Positions 48,542-58,447 are shown, numbered from the stretch's first letter. The stretch: 64,000 bases of DNA from an uncultured Flavobacteriaceae bacterium (GCA_947486785.1 CANKUU010000004.1:1-64000); one strand, 5' to 3'. The notes: generated by a model not told the origin, from the letters alone. Numbers and translations: made by a program.

Positions 48542-48608
48542 GTATAACGAAAAACCATTGGTAAAAATTAAATTTACATCATCTACCAATCTTACTAAAG
48601 TTGTACTT

Positions 48609-49268
48609 ATGCATAACAGTAAAAATAATTTCAATAGTTATTGCCTTAAAGGGTTCGACAAAAATGTTGAGATAGCAGGGCTTCATCGCTTTGCTACCAG
48701 CCTTGAGAAGCAATTTTTCTCAAAAGTGACTATTAAAAATATATCTTTACTCCCCTTTAAACTAAAACTCGTAGTTGAATTGACTTGTAATTACAAGCTG
48801 GTTGATGCTTTAACTCATTTTAAAAAGGAAATCTGGGGTAACTTCTCATCAAAAAAATACTCCTTTAAAAAGGAATTAAAGCGTTTAAAAGATGCTAATG
48901 AGGTATTTATTGAGGTAGAAGAATTGTCCGTTTTTTTGAGCGATACTTCTATTATCATACATCGTGTTTACCATGAAAGTATACCAGAGCAATTAAACAG
49001 CATTTTTTGTAAACTAGAAAATTCTTATGTCAATTTTACCAGGGGCCTTGAAGAAGTGCCTTATGAAATTTTCGTCCCCGTTTATGAAGAAAAGTATTTG
49101 ACATATGAAAGTCAAAAAGAATTAAATATACAAGCAGGCCCCAATTGTTCAACTCACTATTTTAGTTATTGGGGCCTTTACTTTTCTTCAGAGAAAGATG
49201 CCGTTGTATATGACTTAAAAAACCACTTACTTATTAACAGCAACTTACAAATGTTAACTAGGTATTAA
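48609..49268 (+). CDS. Hypothetical protein
   Basis: A protein of about 219 residues from the ATG at 48609 (MHNSKNNFNSYCLKGFD). The frame is open to a TTG at 48540, but that codon sits in the T run of the preceding terminator, so it is unlikely. No signal peptide or membrane segment. The sequence is rich in beta strands (FVPVYEEKYLTYESQKELNI) and has a WGLYFSSEKDAVVYDLK segment. I recognise no family. It converges with glyA with 10 bases between the stops. Confidence 0.6.
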   Translation: MHNSKNNFNSYCLKGFDKNVEIAGLHRFATSLEKQFFSKVTIKNISLLPFKLKLVVELTCNYKLVDALTHFKKEIWGNFSSKKYSFKKELKRLKDANEVFIEVEELSVFLSDTSIIIHRVYHESIPEQLNSIFCKLENSYVNFTRGLEEVPYEIFVPVYEEKYLTYESQKELNIQAGPNCSTHYFSYWGLYFSSEKDAVVYDLKNHLLINSNLQMLTRY

Positions 49269-49278
49269 AACTATTTTA

Positions 49279-50553
49279 TTAATAGTTAAATAATGCTCTA
49301 CCCTTCATTAGTTGGTTAACTTTTAATTTTACTTCAGCTATTTTAGCTTCGTTCTCATGATCACTTAGTACAGCGTCAACCAAATCTACTATTGTAGCCA
49401 TATCATTTTCTACTAAACCTCTTGTGGTGATAGCCGCTGTTCCAAATCGAATGCCAGAAGTAACAAACGGTGATTTGTCATCAAAAGGCACCATATTTTT
49501 GTTTGCAGTAATATCAGCTTTTACCAATACATTTTCAGCTTCTTTACCCGAAATATTTTTATTTCTTAAATCAATCAACATCATATGGTTATCAGTGCCT
49601 CCAGAAATTATATGATAATTTTTAGCCACAAAAGCAGCTGCCATCGCCTCCGCATTTTTTTTCACTTGCAACATGTAGTGTAAAAAATCATCTTTTAATG
49701 CCTCTCCAAATGCTATTGCTTTGGCAGCAATAATATGTTCTAACGGTCCTCCTTGATTACCTGGAAAAACTGCAAGATTTAATAATGCAGACATCTTTCT
49801 TAGCTTACCATTTTTCAATTTTATTCCGAACGGATTATCGAAATCTTCTCCCATTAAAATAAGTCCCCCTCTTGGCCCTCTTAATGTTTTATGTGTTGTG
49901 GTGGTTACGATATGACAATGAGGTAATGGATCGTTTAAAATTCCTTTAGCAATTAACCCCGCTGGATGCGATATATCAGCTAATAACAAAGCGCCAACGC
50001 TATCTGCTATTTCTCTAAACTTCTTAAAATCCATATCACGAGAATAAGCTGAAGCCCCTGCGATGATCATTTTAGGTTTTTCACGACTCGCAATTTCTTG
50101 AATTTTATCATAATTTAAAACACCAGTAGCCTCCTCTACACCATAAAAAACAGGTTTATATAATCTACCTGAAAAATTTACTGGTGACCCATGGGTCAAG
50201 TGTCCTCCATGAGATAAATCAAAACCAAGTATGGTATCGCCAGGTTTTAAGCAAGCATGGTATACCGAAGCGTTTGCTTGTGAACCAGAATGTGGCTGCA
50301 CATTTGCATAAGCTGCTCCAAATAATTCTTTTGCTCTATCAATTGCTAATTGCTCTATTTGGTCTACAACTTCACAACCGCCATAATATCGCTTACCGGG
50401 GTAGCCTTCAGCATACTTATTAGTTAAAACAGATCCACAAGCTTCCATCACTTGTGGGCTGGTAAAATTTTCAGAAGCTATAAGTTCTATTCCATTAAGT
50501 TGGCGTTCGTTTTCCTCAGCAATAAGGTTAAAAATGGTTTCGTCACGTTGCAT
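49279..50553 (-). CDS. glyA: Serine hydroxymethyltransferase
   Basis: PLP enzyme interconverting serine and glycine with tetrahydrofolate; 424 residues. Seen: [62 protein letters not shown], and the PLP-lysine motif [15 protein letters not shown]. It supplies the one-carbon units used by PanB and others. Monocistronic here. Confidence 0.97.
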   Translation of the reverse strand: MQRDETIFNLIAEENERQLNGIELIASENFTSPQVMEACGSVLTNKYAEGYPGKRYYGGCEVVDQIEQLAIDRAKELFGAAYANVQPHSGSQANASVYHACLKPGDTILGFDLSHGGHLTHGSPVNFSGRLYKPVFYGVEEATGVLNYDKIQEIASREKPKMIIAGASAYSRDMDFKKFREIADSVGALLLADISHPAGLIAKGILNDPLPHCHIVTTTTHKTLRGPRGGLILMGEDFDNPFGIKLKNGKLRKMSALLNLAVFPGNQGGPLEHIIAAKAIAFGEALKDDFLHYMLQVKKNAEAMAAAFVAKNYHIISGGTDNHMMLIDLRNKNISGKEAENVLVKADITANKNMVPFDDKSPFVTSGIRFGTAAITTRGLVENDMATIVDLVDAVLSDHENEAKIAEVKLKVNQLMKGRALFNY

Positions 50554-50789
50554 ATCTACAGCTATTAAAATTAGGTTGTAAAAATACTAACTTGCTTTAG
50601 ATAATCTTGCTTAATTTTAAACATTTGCCGCGATATTTATCAAATACAAATTAACAATTAATGTTTTGATATGCGCTTAAAAAAATTAGCGATAAAAACA
50701 CTTTTAGCAAACGCAAAATAATTTACTTTTTTTTAAAATAATAGTTTAAAGCTTTTCTCGAAGTTTTAAGAGTATAACGCAAATTATGT

Positions 50790-51185
50790 TTAAATAAATT
50801 GAGCTAAATCAACCTCATTAATTTCGCCATGCGAAGCATTAAAAACTACGACATCGTTTTTAATCACAAGTAATTGAGGTGATTGATGAATCACTTGAAA
50901 TTCTGCAGCTATTTGGTTAGAAACTTCACGATATGATAATAAGTCTAAATAGTACAAATCTAATTGTTCCGTAGAAAAAGTATAGTTACTCTTAAAGGTA
51001 TTTAAAACCATTCGGCTTACACCGCAACTCGTAGAATGTTTAAAAATAACTTGCGTTTTTGTCCTAGATTTTCTTTTAATTTCATCAATTTGACTTAAAA
51101 CATCAAGAGGAATCCAGGGTATTACATTTTCTTCTTTGTTCTCCCCTGATTCTTTTTTATTAAATAGCCCTTTAAATAATCCCAT
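50790..51185 (-). CDS. ytxJ: Bacillithiol-system redox protein YtxJ
   Basis: A 131-residue thioredoxin-fold protein. The signature IFKHSTSCGVSRMVLNTF (single cysteine, corresponding to HSTxCPxS in the family) and the motif IHQSPQLLVIKNDVVVFNASH are characteristic of YtxJ. YtxJ is associated with bacillithiol metabolism and is proposed as a monothiol bacilliredoxin. It starts divergently from clpB. Its presence suggests bacillithiol as the low-molecular-weight thiol of this organism, which is consistent with Bacteroidota. Confidence 0.88.
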   Translation of the reverse strand: MGLFKGLFNKKESGENKEENVIPWIPLDVLSQIDEIKRKSRTKTQVIFKHSTSCGVSRMVLNTFKSNYTFSTEQLDLYYLDLLSYREVSNQIAAEFQVIHQSPQLLVIKNDVVVFNASHGEINEVDLAQFI

Positions 51186-51364
51186 TTGTATATTCTATTA
51201 TTATTACTTGTTTTTAATTCGAAGATTTTACCAAACCCTATCACGAAACTGCCTAATTGTCATTTCATAATGCTTAAAAAATGTCATTTTGTCTGCAAAA
51301 ATGCATTGGTAAGGTTATTGACCTTTGCTCGTAAAAGTACTAATCTCAATAACATATCAAAGAT

Positions 51365-53965
51365 ATGAACTTTAATAATTTCACCATAAAATCACAAGAG
51401 GCTATACAGCGAGCACAACAGCTCGCTCAAAGTTTAGAGCATCCGCAAATAGAAAATGAACATATTTTTAAAGCTATCTCAGAAATAGATAAAAATGTGC
51501 TGCCGTTTATTTTAAAAAATCTAGATGTTGACAGCCAACTACTATTTCAAATTCTTGACAAAGAGTTAGAAAATTTTTCAAAAGTTTCTGGAGGCGAAAT
51601 AATGCTATCGAGAGAAGCAAGTAAGAGTTTAAATGAAGCAAGTATTATCTCAAAAAAACTTAAAGACGAATTTGTAGCCATAGAACATCTTATACTGGCA
51701 ATATTTAAATCAAAAAGTAAAATTGCACAAATATTAAAAGACCAAGGGGCTACCGAAAAAAATTTAAAAGCAGCTATAGAAAAGCTTCGAAAAGGCGGCA
51801 AAGTAACATCTCAAAGCATGGAAGACACTTATAATTCTTTAGATAAATATGCCAAAAACCTAAATCAACTTGCCGATAGCGGCAAACTAGACCCCGTTAT
51901 TGGTAGAGATGAAGAGATACGGCGTATACTTCAAATATTATCTCGTAGAACCAAAAACAACCCCATTTTAGTAGGTGAACCTGGCACAGGAAAAACAGCA
52001 ATTGCTGAAGGTTTAGCCCATAGAATTGTACAAGGCGATGTACCCGAAAATTTAAAAAACAAAATTATTTATTCTTTAGATATGGGTGCCCTTATTGCAG
52101 GCGCCAAATTTAAAGGTGAATTTGAAGAACGGTTAAAAGCTGTAATTAAAGAAGTAACAAACTCTGATGGTGATATTGTATTATTTATTGACGAAATACA
52201 TACCCTGGTAGGTGCTGGCGGCGGCCAAGGGGCCATGGATGCAGCAAACATTTTAAAACCCGCACTTGCTAGAGGTGAGCTTAGAGCTATTGGTGCAACA
52301 ACTTTAGATGAATATCAAAAATATTTTGAAAAAGATAAAGCCTTAGAGCGCAGGTTTCAAAAAGTAGTAGTTCAGGAGCCTGATACTGAAAGTGCTATTT
52401 CTATTTTACGTGGAGTTAAAGAAAAATACGAAACCCATCATAAAGTTCGCATAAAAGACGAGGCTATAATTGCTGCAGTTGAACTTTCTCAACGCTATAT
52501 TACCAATCGGTTCTTACCTGATAAAGCAATTGATTTAATTGATGAGGCCGCTTCGAAAATTCGTATGGAAATTAACTCTAAACCTGAAGAGCTCGATGTT
52601 CTTGACCGAAAAATAATGCAATTAGAAATAGAAATAGAAGCTATAAAACGAGAAAAAGATAACGCTAAATTAAAATCTTTAAATATAGATCTTGCCAATT
52701 TTAAGGAAGAGCGAAATGAAATTTATGCAAAATGGGAAAGTGAAAAAAGCGTAGTAGATAGCATTCAAAAAACAAAGCAAGATATTGAACAGTTTAAAAT
52801 AGAAGCCGAAAGAGCAGAACGCAACGGAGATTATGGCAAAGTTGCAGAGCTTCGTTATGGTAAAATTAAAGAAGCTCAAGAAAATTTAGAAAATTTACAA
52901 GTTGCTTTACAAGAACAACAAAAAACCGATACCCTGATTAAGGAAGAAGTTACCAATGAAGATATTGCCGAAGTGGTGGCTAAATGGACTGGAATACCTG
53001 TTACTAAAATGCTGCAAAGTGAGCGCGAAAAATTATTACAATTAGAACAAGTGCTTCGCAAAAGAGTAATAGGCCAAGAAGAAGCTATAGAAGCCGTTTC
53101 AGATGCTATTCGCCGAAGCAGAGCTGGACTTCAAGACACCAATCGCCCCATCGGCTCTTTTCTTTTTTTAGGCACCACTGGGGTTGGCAAAACAGAACTA
53201 GCTAAAACGTTAGCCTCCTACCTCTTTGATGATGAAAGTGCAATGACTCGAATTGATATGAGTGAATACCAAGAAAGACATTCCGTAAGCAGATTGGTAG
53301 GAGCACCTCCGGGATATATCGGTTACGATGAAGGCGGACAGTTAACCGAGGCCGTGCGACGACGCCCTTATTCCGTTATCCTTTTAGATGAGATTGAAAA
53401 AGCCCATCCAGATACTTTTAATGTGCTTTTACAGGTTTTAGACGAAGGTAGACTAACAGATAATAAAGGTAGAACTGCAGACTTTAAAAATGCTATTATT
53501 ATTATGACGAGTAACATGGGAGGCCACATCATTCAAGAAAAGTTTGAGGGCACTTCTAATTTAGCAGCAGCAGCAGAAGCCGCTCGGGTTGCCGTATTAG
53601 ATCTTCTTAAAAAGAGTATTAGACCTGAATTTTTAAATCGTATTGACGATATTATTACGTTTACCCCCTTAAATAAAGAGGATATCATAAAAATAGTTCG
53701 GTTACAGTTAAATCAACTAAAGAAAATGATTGCTAAACAAAACATAACAATCGATGCAACTGAAGAAGTAATTGAGCTGTTAGCCGAAAAAGGTTTTGAC
53801 CCACAATATGGAGCCAGACCAATTAAAAGAGTTATTCAAAAAGAGGTTTTAAATAATTTATCTAAAGTACTTTTAAGTGGCAAAATAAAGACTGATAGCA
53901 TTGTTTTAATTGATTCTTTTGATAATAAATTAGTATTTAGGAACCAAAACGAGTTGGCAAACTAA
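51365..53965 (+). CDS. clpB: Chaperone ClpB
   Basis: AAA+ disaggregase of 866 residues. The N-terminal Clp-N domain (about 1-145) is followed by NBD1 with Walker A GEPGTGKTA (about 201-209) and Walker B IVLFIDEIHTLVGAG. A long coiled-coil middle domain (about 395-525) identifies ClpB rather than ClpA/C. NBD2 has GTTGVGKTE and VILLDEIEKAHP. It cooperates with DnaK, whose gene is at 12.4 kb. The gene starts divergently from ytxJ and ends with a terminator. Confidence 0.97.
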   Translation: MNFNNFTIKSQEAIQRAQQLAQSLEHPQIENEHIFKAISEIDKNVLPFILKNLDVDSQLLFQILDKELENFSKVSGGEIMLSREASKSLNEASIISKKLKDEFVAIEHLILAIFKSKSKIAQILKDQGATEKNLKAAIEKLRKGGKVTSQSMEDTYNSLDKYAKNLNQLADSGKLDPVIGRDEEIRRILQILSRRTKNNPILVGEPGTGKTAIAEGLAHRIVQGDVPENLKNKIIYSLDMGALIAGAKFKGEFEERLKAVIKEVTNSDGDIVLFIDEIHTLVGAGGGQGAMDAANILKPALARGELRAIGATTLDEYQKYFEKDKALERRFQKVVVQEPDTESAISILRGVKEKYETHHKVRIKDEAIIAAVELSQRYITNRFLPDKAIDLIDEAASKIRMEINSKPEELDVLDRKIMQLEIEIEAIKREKDNAKLKSLNIDLANFKEERNEIYAKWESEKSVVDSIQKTKQDIEQFKIEAERAERNGDYGKVAELRYGKIKEAQENLENLQVALQEQQKTDTLIKEEVTNEDIAEVVAKWTGIPVTKMLQSEREKLLQLEQVLRKRVIGQEEAIEAVSDAIRRSRAGLQDTNRPIGSFLFLGTTGVGKTELAKTLASYLFDDESAMTRIDMSEYQERHSVSRLVGAPPGYIGYDEGGQLTEAVRRRPYSVILLDEIEKAHPDTFNVLLQVLDEGRLTDNKGRTADFKNAIIIMTSNMGGHIIQEKFEGTSNLAAAAEAARVAVLDLLKKSIRPEFLNRIDDIITFTPLNKEDIIKIVRLQLNQLKKMIAKQNITIDATEEVIELLAEKGFDPQYGARPIKRVIQKEVLNNLSKVLLSGKIKTDSIVLIDSFDNKLVFRNQNELAN

Positions 53966-53985
53966 TTTTTTTTAATTATTTTAAG

Positions 53986-54027
53986 GCATCTTTAGAAGTC
54001 ATTTGATGGCTAAAGATGCTTTTTTTA
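53986..54027 (+). terminator. clpB terminator
   Basis: A 10-bp perfect stem (GCATCTTTAG with CTAAAGATGC), 14-base loop, followed by a run of eight T. It lies 20 bases after the clpB stop. Confidence 0.88.
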
Positions 54028-54033
54028 GATCTG

Positions 54034-54053
54034 TATATACCATACAGTATATA
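54034..54053 (+). promoter_or_regulatory. Candidate TetR operator
   Basis: An inverted repeat TATATAC-N6-GTATATA, of the size TetR/AcrR dimers bind. It lies at the -33 region of the promoter for the TetR gene, whose -7 element TATATTTG is at 54061-54068. This suggests autorepression. Confidence 0.5.
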
Positions 54054-54060
54054 GTTTATT

Positions 54061-54068
54061 TATATTTG
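54061..54068 (+). promoter_or_regulatory. -7 element of the TetR gene promoter
   Basis: TATATTTG, exact TAnnTTTG, ends 20 bases before the ATG at 54089. No TTG -33 is seen where the palindrome sits. Confidence 0.6.
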
Positions 54069-54088
54069 TAAAAAATTGCCGACAAAAC

Positions 54089-54685
54089 ATGGCTACCAAA
54101 GCTGAAAGAACTACCGCTTTTATTATTGAGACCGTGGCTCCTGTTTTTAATAAACATGGCTACATTGGTACAAGTATGAGCGATTTAACTGAAGCTACAG
54201 GTCTTACAAAAGGTGCCTTATATGGCAATTTTAAAAACAAGGAAGCCCTAGCTTTAGCAGCTTTTGAATATAACAGCAAACAGTTATTAGATAAAATTGA
54301 TGAAGTATTATCGATTGACAGTACTGCGTTAGACAAAATTTTTAACCTTACCAATTTTTATAAAAATTATAATGTATTCACCACAAAAATGGGGGGTTGC
54401 CCAATTATTAAGGTGGGTGTAGATGCTCAATACAACAACTTATTATTAAATAATGCGGTTAAAGCTACTATTAAATCTGTTGAAAGTAAAATTGCATCAA
54501 TTCTTGAAAACGGCATAAAAAAAGGAGAATTAAGTTTACCTGTACCCGCCTTGCAATTTGCAAAACAATTTTTTACCATGCTCCAAGGTGCTGTGGTGAT
54601 GTACACAACCACACAAGATCATAAATATCTTAATAACACCGTAGCTTATCTGAAACAGCTAGTTGCAAAAGAAATAAAAAAATAG
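54089..54685 (+). CDS. TetR/AcrR-family transcriptional regulator
   Basis: A 198-residue regulator. The N-terminal HTH (IIETVAPVFNKHGYIGTSMS, then LTKGALYGNFKNKEALALAA) is a classic TetR_N. The C-terminal ligand domain (about 70-198) has a TetR_C_like shape of the YxaF/LmrA/ScmJ type (CPIIKVGVDAQYNN). No target gene lies beside it; it is separated from clpB by a terminator. It probably binds the palindrome at 54034-54053 in front of itself. Confidence 0.9.
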   Translation: MATKAERTTAFIIETVAPVFNKHGYIGTSMSDLTEATGLTKGALYGNFKNKEALALAAFEYNSKQLLDKIDEVLSIDSTALDKIFNLTNFYKNYNVFTTKMGGCPIIKVGVDAQYNNLLLNNAVKATIKSVESKIASILENGIKKGELSLPVPALQFAKQFFTMLQGAVVMYTTTQDHKYLNNTVAYLKQLVAKEIKK

Positions 54686-55361
54686 TTCATTTTTAGTTCG
54701 TGCTGTTATTCTTAAAACGCTTGTTTTTATGTAGCGATTACTAAATTTATATCTAGTTTAAATCGTAATTCTTAGTTAAAACTTATTCTCATAAAAACTT
54801 CATTCAATTGGCATTAATTAGGCACTTTAATTAGCAACCCAATTTTTAGAAATTAGGATGTATTAAAAATGCCTTTGAATTTATTTTTGGCGCATTTTTT
54901 ATAGGTTTATCAGAGCTTTTTTCAATACTTTGGATTTGAAACTTAATTTGGATGAATTTTTTAGCAAGTTCACACGCAGTCTCGCTGACAAGCGTATTAG
55001 TTACTGAGACGCACATTACCAAGATGGCTCTCTCAAAAGACCCGATTATCATAGTGCCCTAGAGCTGTTTTAACGCGCCAATGGCGTTCACCATATTACC
55101 TTCTAAAAAACAATTAAAAAAAGGTTGAAATCTTCTGATTGTGATATGAAAAAAATTCTGTTCTGGAAATTTTTGAATCTTAGTATTGTAGATATACATA
55201 TAATAGATACTACATCGTTTTTAGCACTTTAGATTCATATTCGGAGTTTCGTTTATCTAAGAACAGGATTTATATATCTAAAAGTCAATAGAATAAAATA
55301 AGTCTGAACCTATCTAAATAGTGCTTTAACTTTTTAGTTATCTTCGTAAATCCATCAAAAA
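54686..55361. other. Intergenic with a possible decayed coding segment
   Basis: About 675 bases between the TetR and cysteine desulfurase genes. Most is AT-rich, but about 54950-55110 is clearly richer in G and C. On the minus strand one frame runs from about 55200 to 54846 with a single internal stop near 55062; the pieces read MVNAIGALKQL and MIIGSFERAILVMCVSV. Plus-strand frames over the same bases also look coding-like, for example DGSLKRPDYHSALELF. I recognise no family. It may be a gene remnant or mere chance. Confidence 0.35.
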
Positions 55362-56510
55362 TTATTGCTCAATAAACTCCTTAAGTACCGCAATGGTATA
55401 ATCTAATTCTTCTTTAGTGTTGTAATGAGAGAATGAAAATCTAAGCGAAGGTCTCGCCATTTGTTCTTCTGACAAAATTTCTGCAAGCACATGAGAACCC
55501 ATACCACTACCCGATTGACATGCACTACCTTTTGAGCAAGCAACCCCTTTCATATCTAAATGAAATAATAACATAAGCGCTTTTTGAGCCTCAATAGGCA
55601 AACAAACATTGACTAATGTATAAGTACTTTTATCTAAATCGCCAGAATACCCATTAAACTTAACTTTAGGTATTTCTGAAGTTAACTTCTCAATAAAATA
55701 ACGTTTTAATTCGGTTACCAACGCCTTCTCTTCATTTAACTTATCATAGGCATTAATAAATGCTTCTTCTAAACCTACAATGTTATGAAAAGCCTCTGTT
55801 CCTGCTCTAAGACCTCGTTCTTGTGATCCACCAGAAATCAAAGGACACAGACCAGAATTTTTTTTAATAAACGCAAAACCAATACCTTTTGGGCCATGAA
55901 ATTTATGTGCCGCTGCAGTCATAAAATCAACAGGAGTCTTTTTTACATCCCAATTATAATGACCGATGGACTGTACCGTATCTGAATGAAAATAAGCGCT
56001 ATATTTTTTACACAACACAAGCACTTCATCAATATCAAGTAGATTGCCTATCTCATTATTTACATGCATTAAACTAACTAATTTCTTAGAATCATCATTT
56101 TGCAATAATTTTTCTAAATGACCCATATTTGGGTTTCCAAAAACATCTAGGTCTACATAAAGAAGTTTAATTCCATATTCTTTTTCTAATTCTTCAACAG
56201 TATGCAAAACAGCGTGATGTTCAATTTTTGAGGTAATAATTGTGCGTACTCCTAAATCACGAACGGCACATCGTAAAATCATATTATCTGCTTCAGTACC
56301 GCCAGAGGTGAAAATTATTTCTGATGGGTGAGCATTTAAACCTTTTGCAATAGTTTTTCTTGCACTTTCAACTACTGTTTTCGCAGATCTACCAAAACTG
56401 TGCGTTGAAGAAGGATTACCATATAAGGTAGCTAAGGCATCTTGCATTTTAACTATCACGCTTTCTCGCACTTGCGTTGTGGCTGCATTATCTAGGTAAA
56501 TATTCTTCAT
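55362..56510 (-). CDS. Cysteine desulfurase (NifS/IscS type)
   Basis: PLP enzyme that takes sulfur from cysteine, 382 residues. Seen: IYLDNAATTQVRESV, TSGGTEADNMIL, HHAVLHTVEELEKEYGI, the PLP lysine in AAAHKFHGPKGIGF, and the catalytic-cysteine loop CSKGSACQSGSG. This loop is of the IscS/NifS kind rather than SufS. It probably supplies sulfur for Fe-S clusters or tRNA thiolation. No iscU or other cluster genes are adjacent. Confidence 0.92.
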   Translation of the reverse strand: MKNIYLDNAATTQVRESVIVKMQDALATLYGNPSSTHSFGRSAKTVVESARKTIAKGLNAHPSEIIFTSGGTEADNMILRCAVRDLGVRTIITSKIEHHAVLHTVEELEKEYGIKLLYVDLDVFGNPNMGHLEKLLQNDDSKKLVSLMHVNNEIGNLLDIDEVLVLCKKYSAYFHSDTVQSIGHYNWDVKKTPVDFMTAAAHKFHGPKGIGFAFIKKNSGLCPLISGGSQERGLRAGTEAFHNIVGLEEAFINAYDKLNEEKALVTELKRYFIEKLTSEIPKVKFNGYSGDLDKSTYTLVNVCLPIEAQKALMLLFHLDMKGVACSKGSACQSGSGMGSHVLAEILSEEQMARPSLRFSFSHYNTKEELDYTIAVLKEFIEQ

Positions 56511-56611
56511 AATATAAAATCATCTAAAAACTATCCAAAATTAAAGGAATTTTAGTTAATTTCTAGCTAATAGGACAGAAACTTATGGGATATTTCATTT
56601 AAATTTGGAGC

Positions 56612-57133
56612 ATGAAAAAAATCTTATTTTACGGAGTATTACTCATTTTATCTGCTTGTGATGATGGTGATTTACAAATAGAAACTTTAGACTTCGATAG
56701 TGTATCAATTGAAAATTGTAATGCAGTTACAATTGATGTTTCTAATTTACTTTTTAAAATTAATAATAGCGAAGCTATAATTTTAGAACTACCTGCAGGT
56801 AGCATCAAAAACGAGGTTACGGAAGAAGCTTTAACTTTCTCTGTATCGACTTCAGGGCCTGCAAAAATAAGCTATAGAACATTTTCTGACGATGTAACAA
56901 AAAATTATTTCTGTTCGGATATACCTTTAACTTCACCCACCGTTGTTGAAGAAATTTTAGCGCAAGGCGGTAACCTAATTGTTTCAACAACACTAAATGC
57001 AGATGGAATTACCTATGAACATGAAATAATACTGAGCGGAATTTCTTTGGTTAGTTCTGATGGCAAGCGAATAACCGATCTAAGAATTAATAATTTTGGC
57101 ACAGTAACCACAGTAGCGGAAGTAGCGGAATAA
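56612..57133 (+). CDS. Hypothetical lipoprotein
   Basis: A 173-residue lipoprotein with lipobox ILSAC (cysteine at about 16). The mature part is beta-rich (FSVSTSGPAKISYRTFSDD, LIVSTTLNADGITYEHEIIL) with two cysteines (NCNAV, YFCSD) that may form a disulfide. No family recognised. It converges with the Smr gene with 3 bases between the stops. Confidence 0.65.
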   Translation: MKKILFYGVLLILSACDDGDLQIETLDFDSVSIENCNAVTIDVSNLLFKINNSEAIILELPAGSIKNEVTEEALTFSVSTSGPAKISYRTFSDDVTKNYFCSDIPLTSPTVVEEILAQGGNLIVSTTLNADGITYEHEIILSGISLVSSDGKRITDLRINNFGTVTTVAEVAE

Positions 57134-57136
57134 GAC

Positions 57137-57679
57137 TTAAGTATTCTGATAAATGTATATTTCGGTTGCTCCTAAACCATACTTTTGATAATCCGCATCA
57201 TAAAAAGTTACATTATCATAACGACCAAATAGGTATTTCAATTCTTCTTTAAGAACGCCTGTACCTACTCCATGTATAAATACAACTTTCTGAATACGTT
57301 TTCTAATAGCAAATTCTAGCTGTCTTTTGGCTGTTTCTAATTGCAAGTTGAGCATTTCATAATTAGACATACCACGTGAAGAATTGGTAAGTTGATGAAT
57401 ATGTAAATCAACTTCCATTTTTGGAGCATTTCTGTCCTTCGCCTTTACCACGATAGATTTTCTTTTTTTTGGCTTCTCCTTTTCTGACTTTATTTGTGCA
57501 ACTTCATAATTTGTTACTTTAAATTCTGACTCAATTTTAACCAGCTCGTTAGATTTAAAAAATAATGAAAAACCATCAGCACTTTCGACCGTAATGGTAT
57601 CCTTTTCTATTGCAGTAACTACCCCTTTTATGGTATCATCAATGGTTTCTACAAAATCGCCAAGATAAAAAACAGTCAT
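57137..57679 (-). CDS. Smr-domain protein (MutS2-like C-terminal domain)
   Basis: A 180-residue protein. An N-terminal small beta-barrel (about 1-60, FYLGDFVETIDDTIKGVV) and a lysine-rich linker are followed by a Smr domain: VDLHIHQLT, the helix QLETAKRQLEFAIRKR, VVFIHGVGTGVLKEELKYLF and GLGATEIYI. These are the DxH and HGxGxG motifs of Smr. Smr domains are nicking nucleases or RNA-cleaving modules in ribosome rescue; the present function is not known. No MutS ATPase part exists. Confidence 0.85.
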   Translation of the reverse strand: MTVFYLGDFVETIDDTIKGVVTAIEKDTITVESADGFSLFFKSNELVKIESEFKVTNYEVAQIKSEKEKPKKRKSIVVKAKDRNAPKMEVDLHIHQLTNSSRGMSNYEMLNLQLETAKRQLEFAIRKRIQKVVFIHGVGTGVLKEELKYLFGRYDNVTFYDADYQKYGLGATEIYIYQNT

Positions 57680-57739
57680 ACATAAGTTTTATTTCTACAA
57701 AAATAATAGTATTTTTCAAGAGATAAACGTAATTGCATA

Positions 57740-58051
57740 ATGAATACAGTTTTAACACTTGTATCCGTATCCTCAAAAATGGAAGATTTTATGCTTCCAT
57801 GCTTAACCAAGCAATTAATTGGGTTGGACTGCCCAGGCTGTGGTATACAAAGGTCTTTTGTTTTTCTACTTAGAGGAGAATTTTCCGCTAGTTGGGATAT
57901 GTATCCAGCTATTTTTACCCTAATTCCGTTACTTCTGATGCTAACACTTAACTATTTTTTTAGCATCAAATTTGCAAATAAAATAATCATTTTACTCACC
58001 TTTTTAAGCGTAGCATTAATTTTATTAAACTTTATACTTAAATTATTTTAA
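57740..58051 (+). CDS. DUF2752 membrane protein
   Basis: A 103-residue protein with the DUF2752 signature FMLPCLTKQLIGLDCPGCG, then IQRSFVFLLRGEF. Two membrane helices follow (about 53-75 and 80-101). The cysteines C-x8-C-x2-C may bind a metal or form disulfides. Function unknown. It is the first gene of a small operon with the CCC-motif protein 12 bases on. Confidence 0.82.
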   Translation: MNTVLTLVSVSSKMEDFMLPCLTKQLIGLDCPGCGIQRSFVFLLRGEFSASWDMYPAIFTLIPLLLMLTLNYFFSIKFANKIIILLTFLSVALILLNFILKLF

Positions 58052-58063
58052 CTAACCTTTATT

Positions 58064-58402
58064 ATGGAACAAGAGAAGTTACCAAATGTTACCACCTCAC
58101 TGGTATTAGCTATTTTATCATTCATTGGATGTTGTTGCACCTCGGGTATTGGAGGACTCATACTTTCAGGTATTGCTTTATTTTTAACTAAAAAAGATGA
58201 AGAACTTTATCAAGAAGCTCCAGAAAATTATCATAATTACAGTCAATTAAAAACTGCCAAAACAGTAGCTATCATTGGCTTAGTTTTGAGCTCAATTATC
58301 TTATTATATACAATCTATACCATTTATGATGCAGGTGGATGGAGTGCATACCAAGAAAAACAAAAAGAAGCAGTAGAACAAATTATGAATATGCTTGAAT
58401 AA
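58064..58402 (+). CDS. CCC-motif membrane protein
   Basis: A 112-residue membrane protein with two helices (about 10-42 and 66-89). The first contains the triple cysteine of the FIGCCCTSGIGGLIL segment, the mark of the CCC-motif family in Flavobacteriia, usually next to DUF2752 genes as here. Function unknown. A terminator follows 3 bases after the stop. Confidence 0.82.
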   Translation: MEQEKLPNVTTSLVLAILSFIGCCCTSGIGGLILSGIALFLTKKDEELYQEAPENYHNYSQLKTAKTVAIIGLVLSSIILLYTIYTIYDAGGWSAYQEKQKEAVEQIMNMLE

Positions 58403-58405
58403 TAA

Positions 58406-58447
58406 AAAAAGTATCATTTGGTAGTATTGTGCTAAATGATACTTTTT
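58406..58447 (+). terminator. Terminator of the DUF2752-CCC operon
   Basis: A perfect 14-bp stem (AAAAAGTATCATTT with AAATGATACTTTTT) around a 14-base loop. Confidence 0.88.

Noticed and set aside
48540-48608. TTG start of the hypothetical protein at 48540
   Set aside because: This codon lies in the T run of the preceding terminator; the ATG at 48609 is more plausible.
54846-55052. 68-codon minus-strand frame as an intact gene
   Set aside because: No family, weak start context, coding-like readings in other frames, and the same frame continues upstream past a stop. Kept only as a possible remnant.
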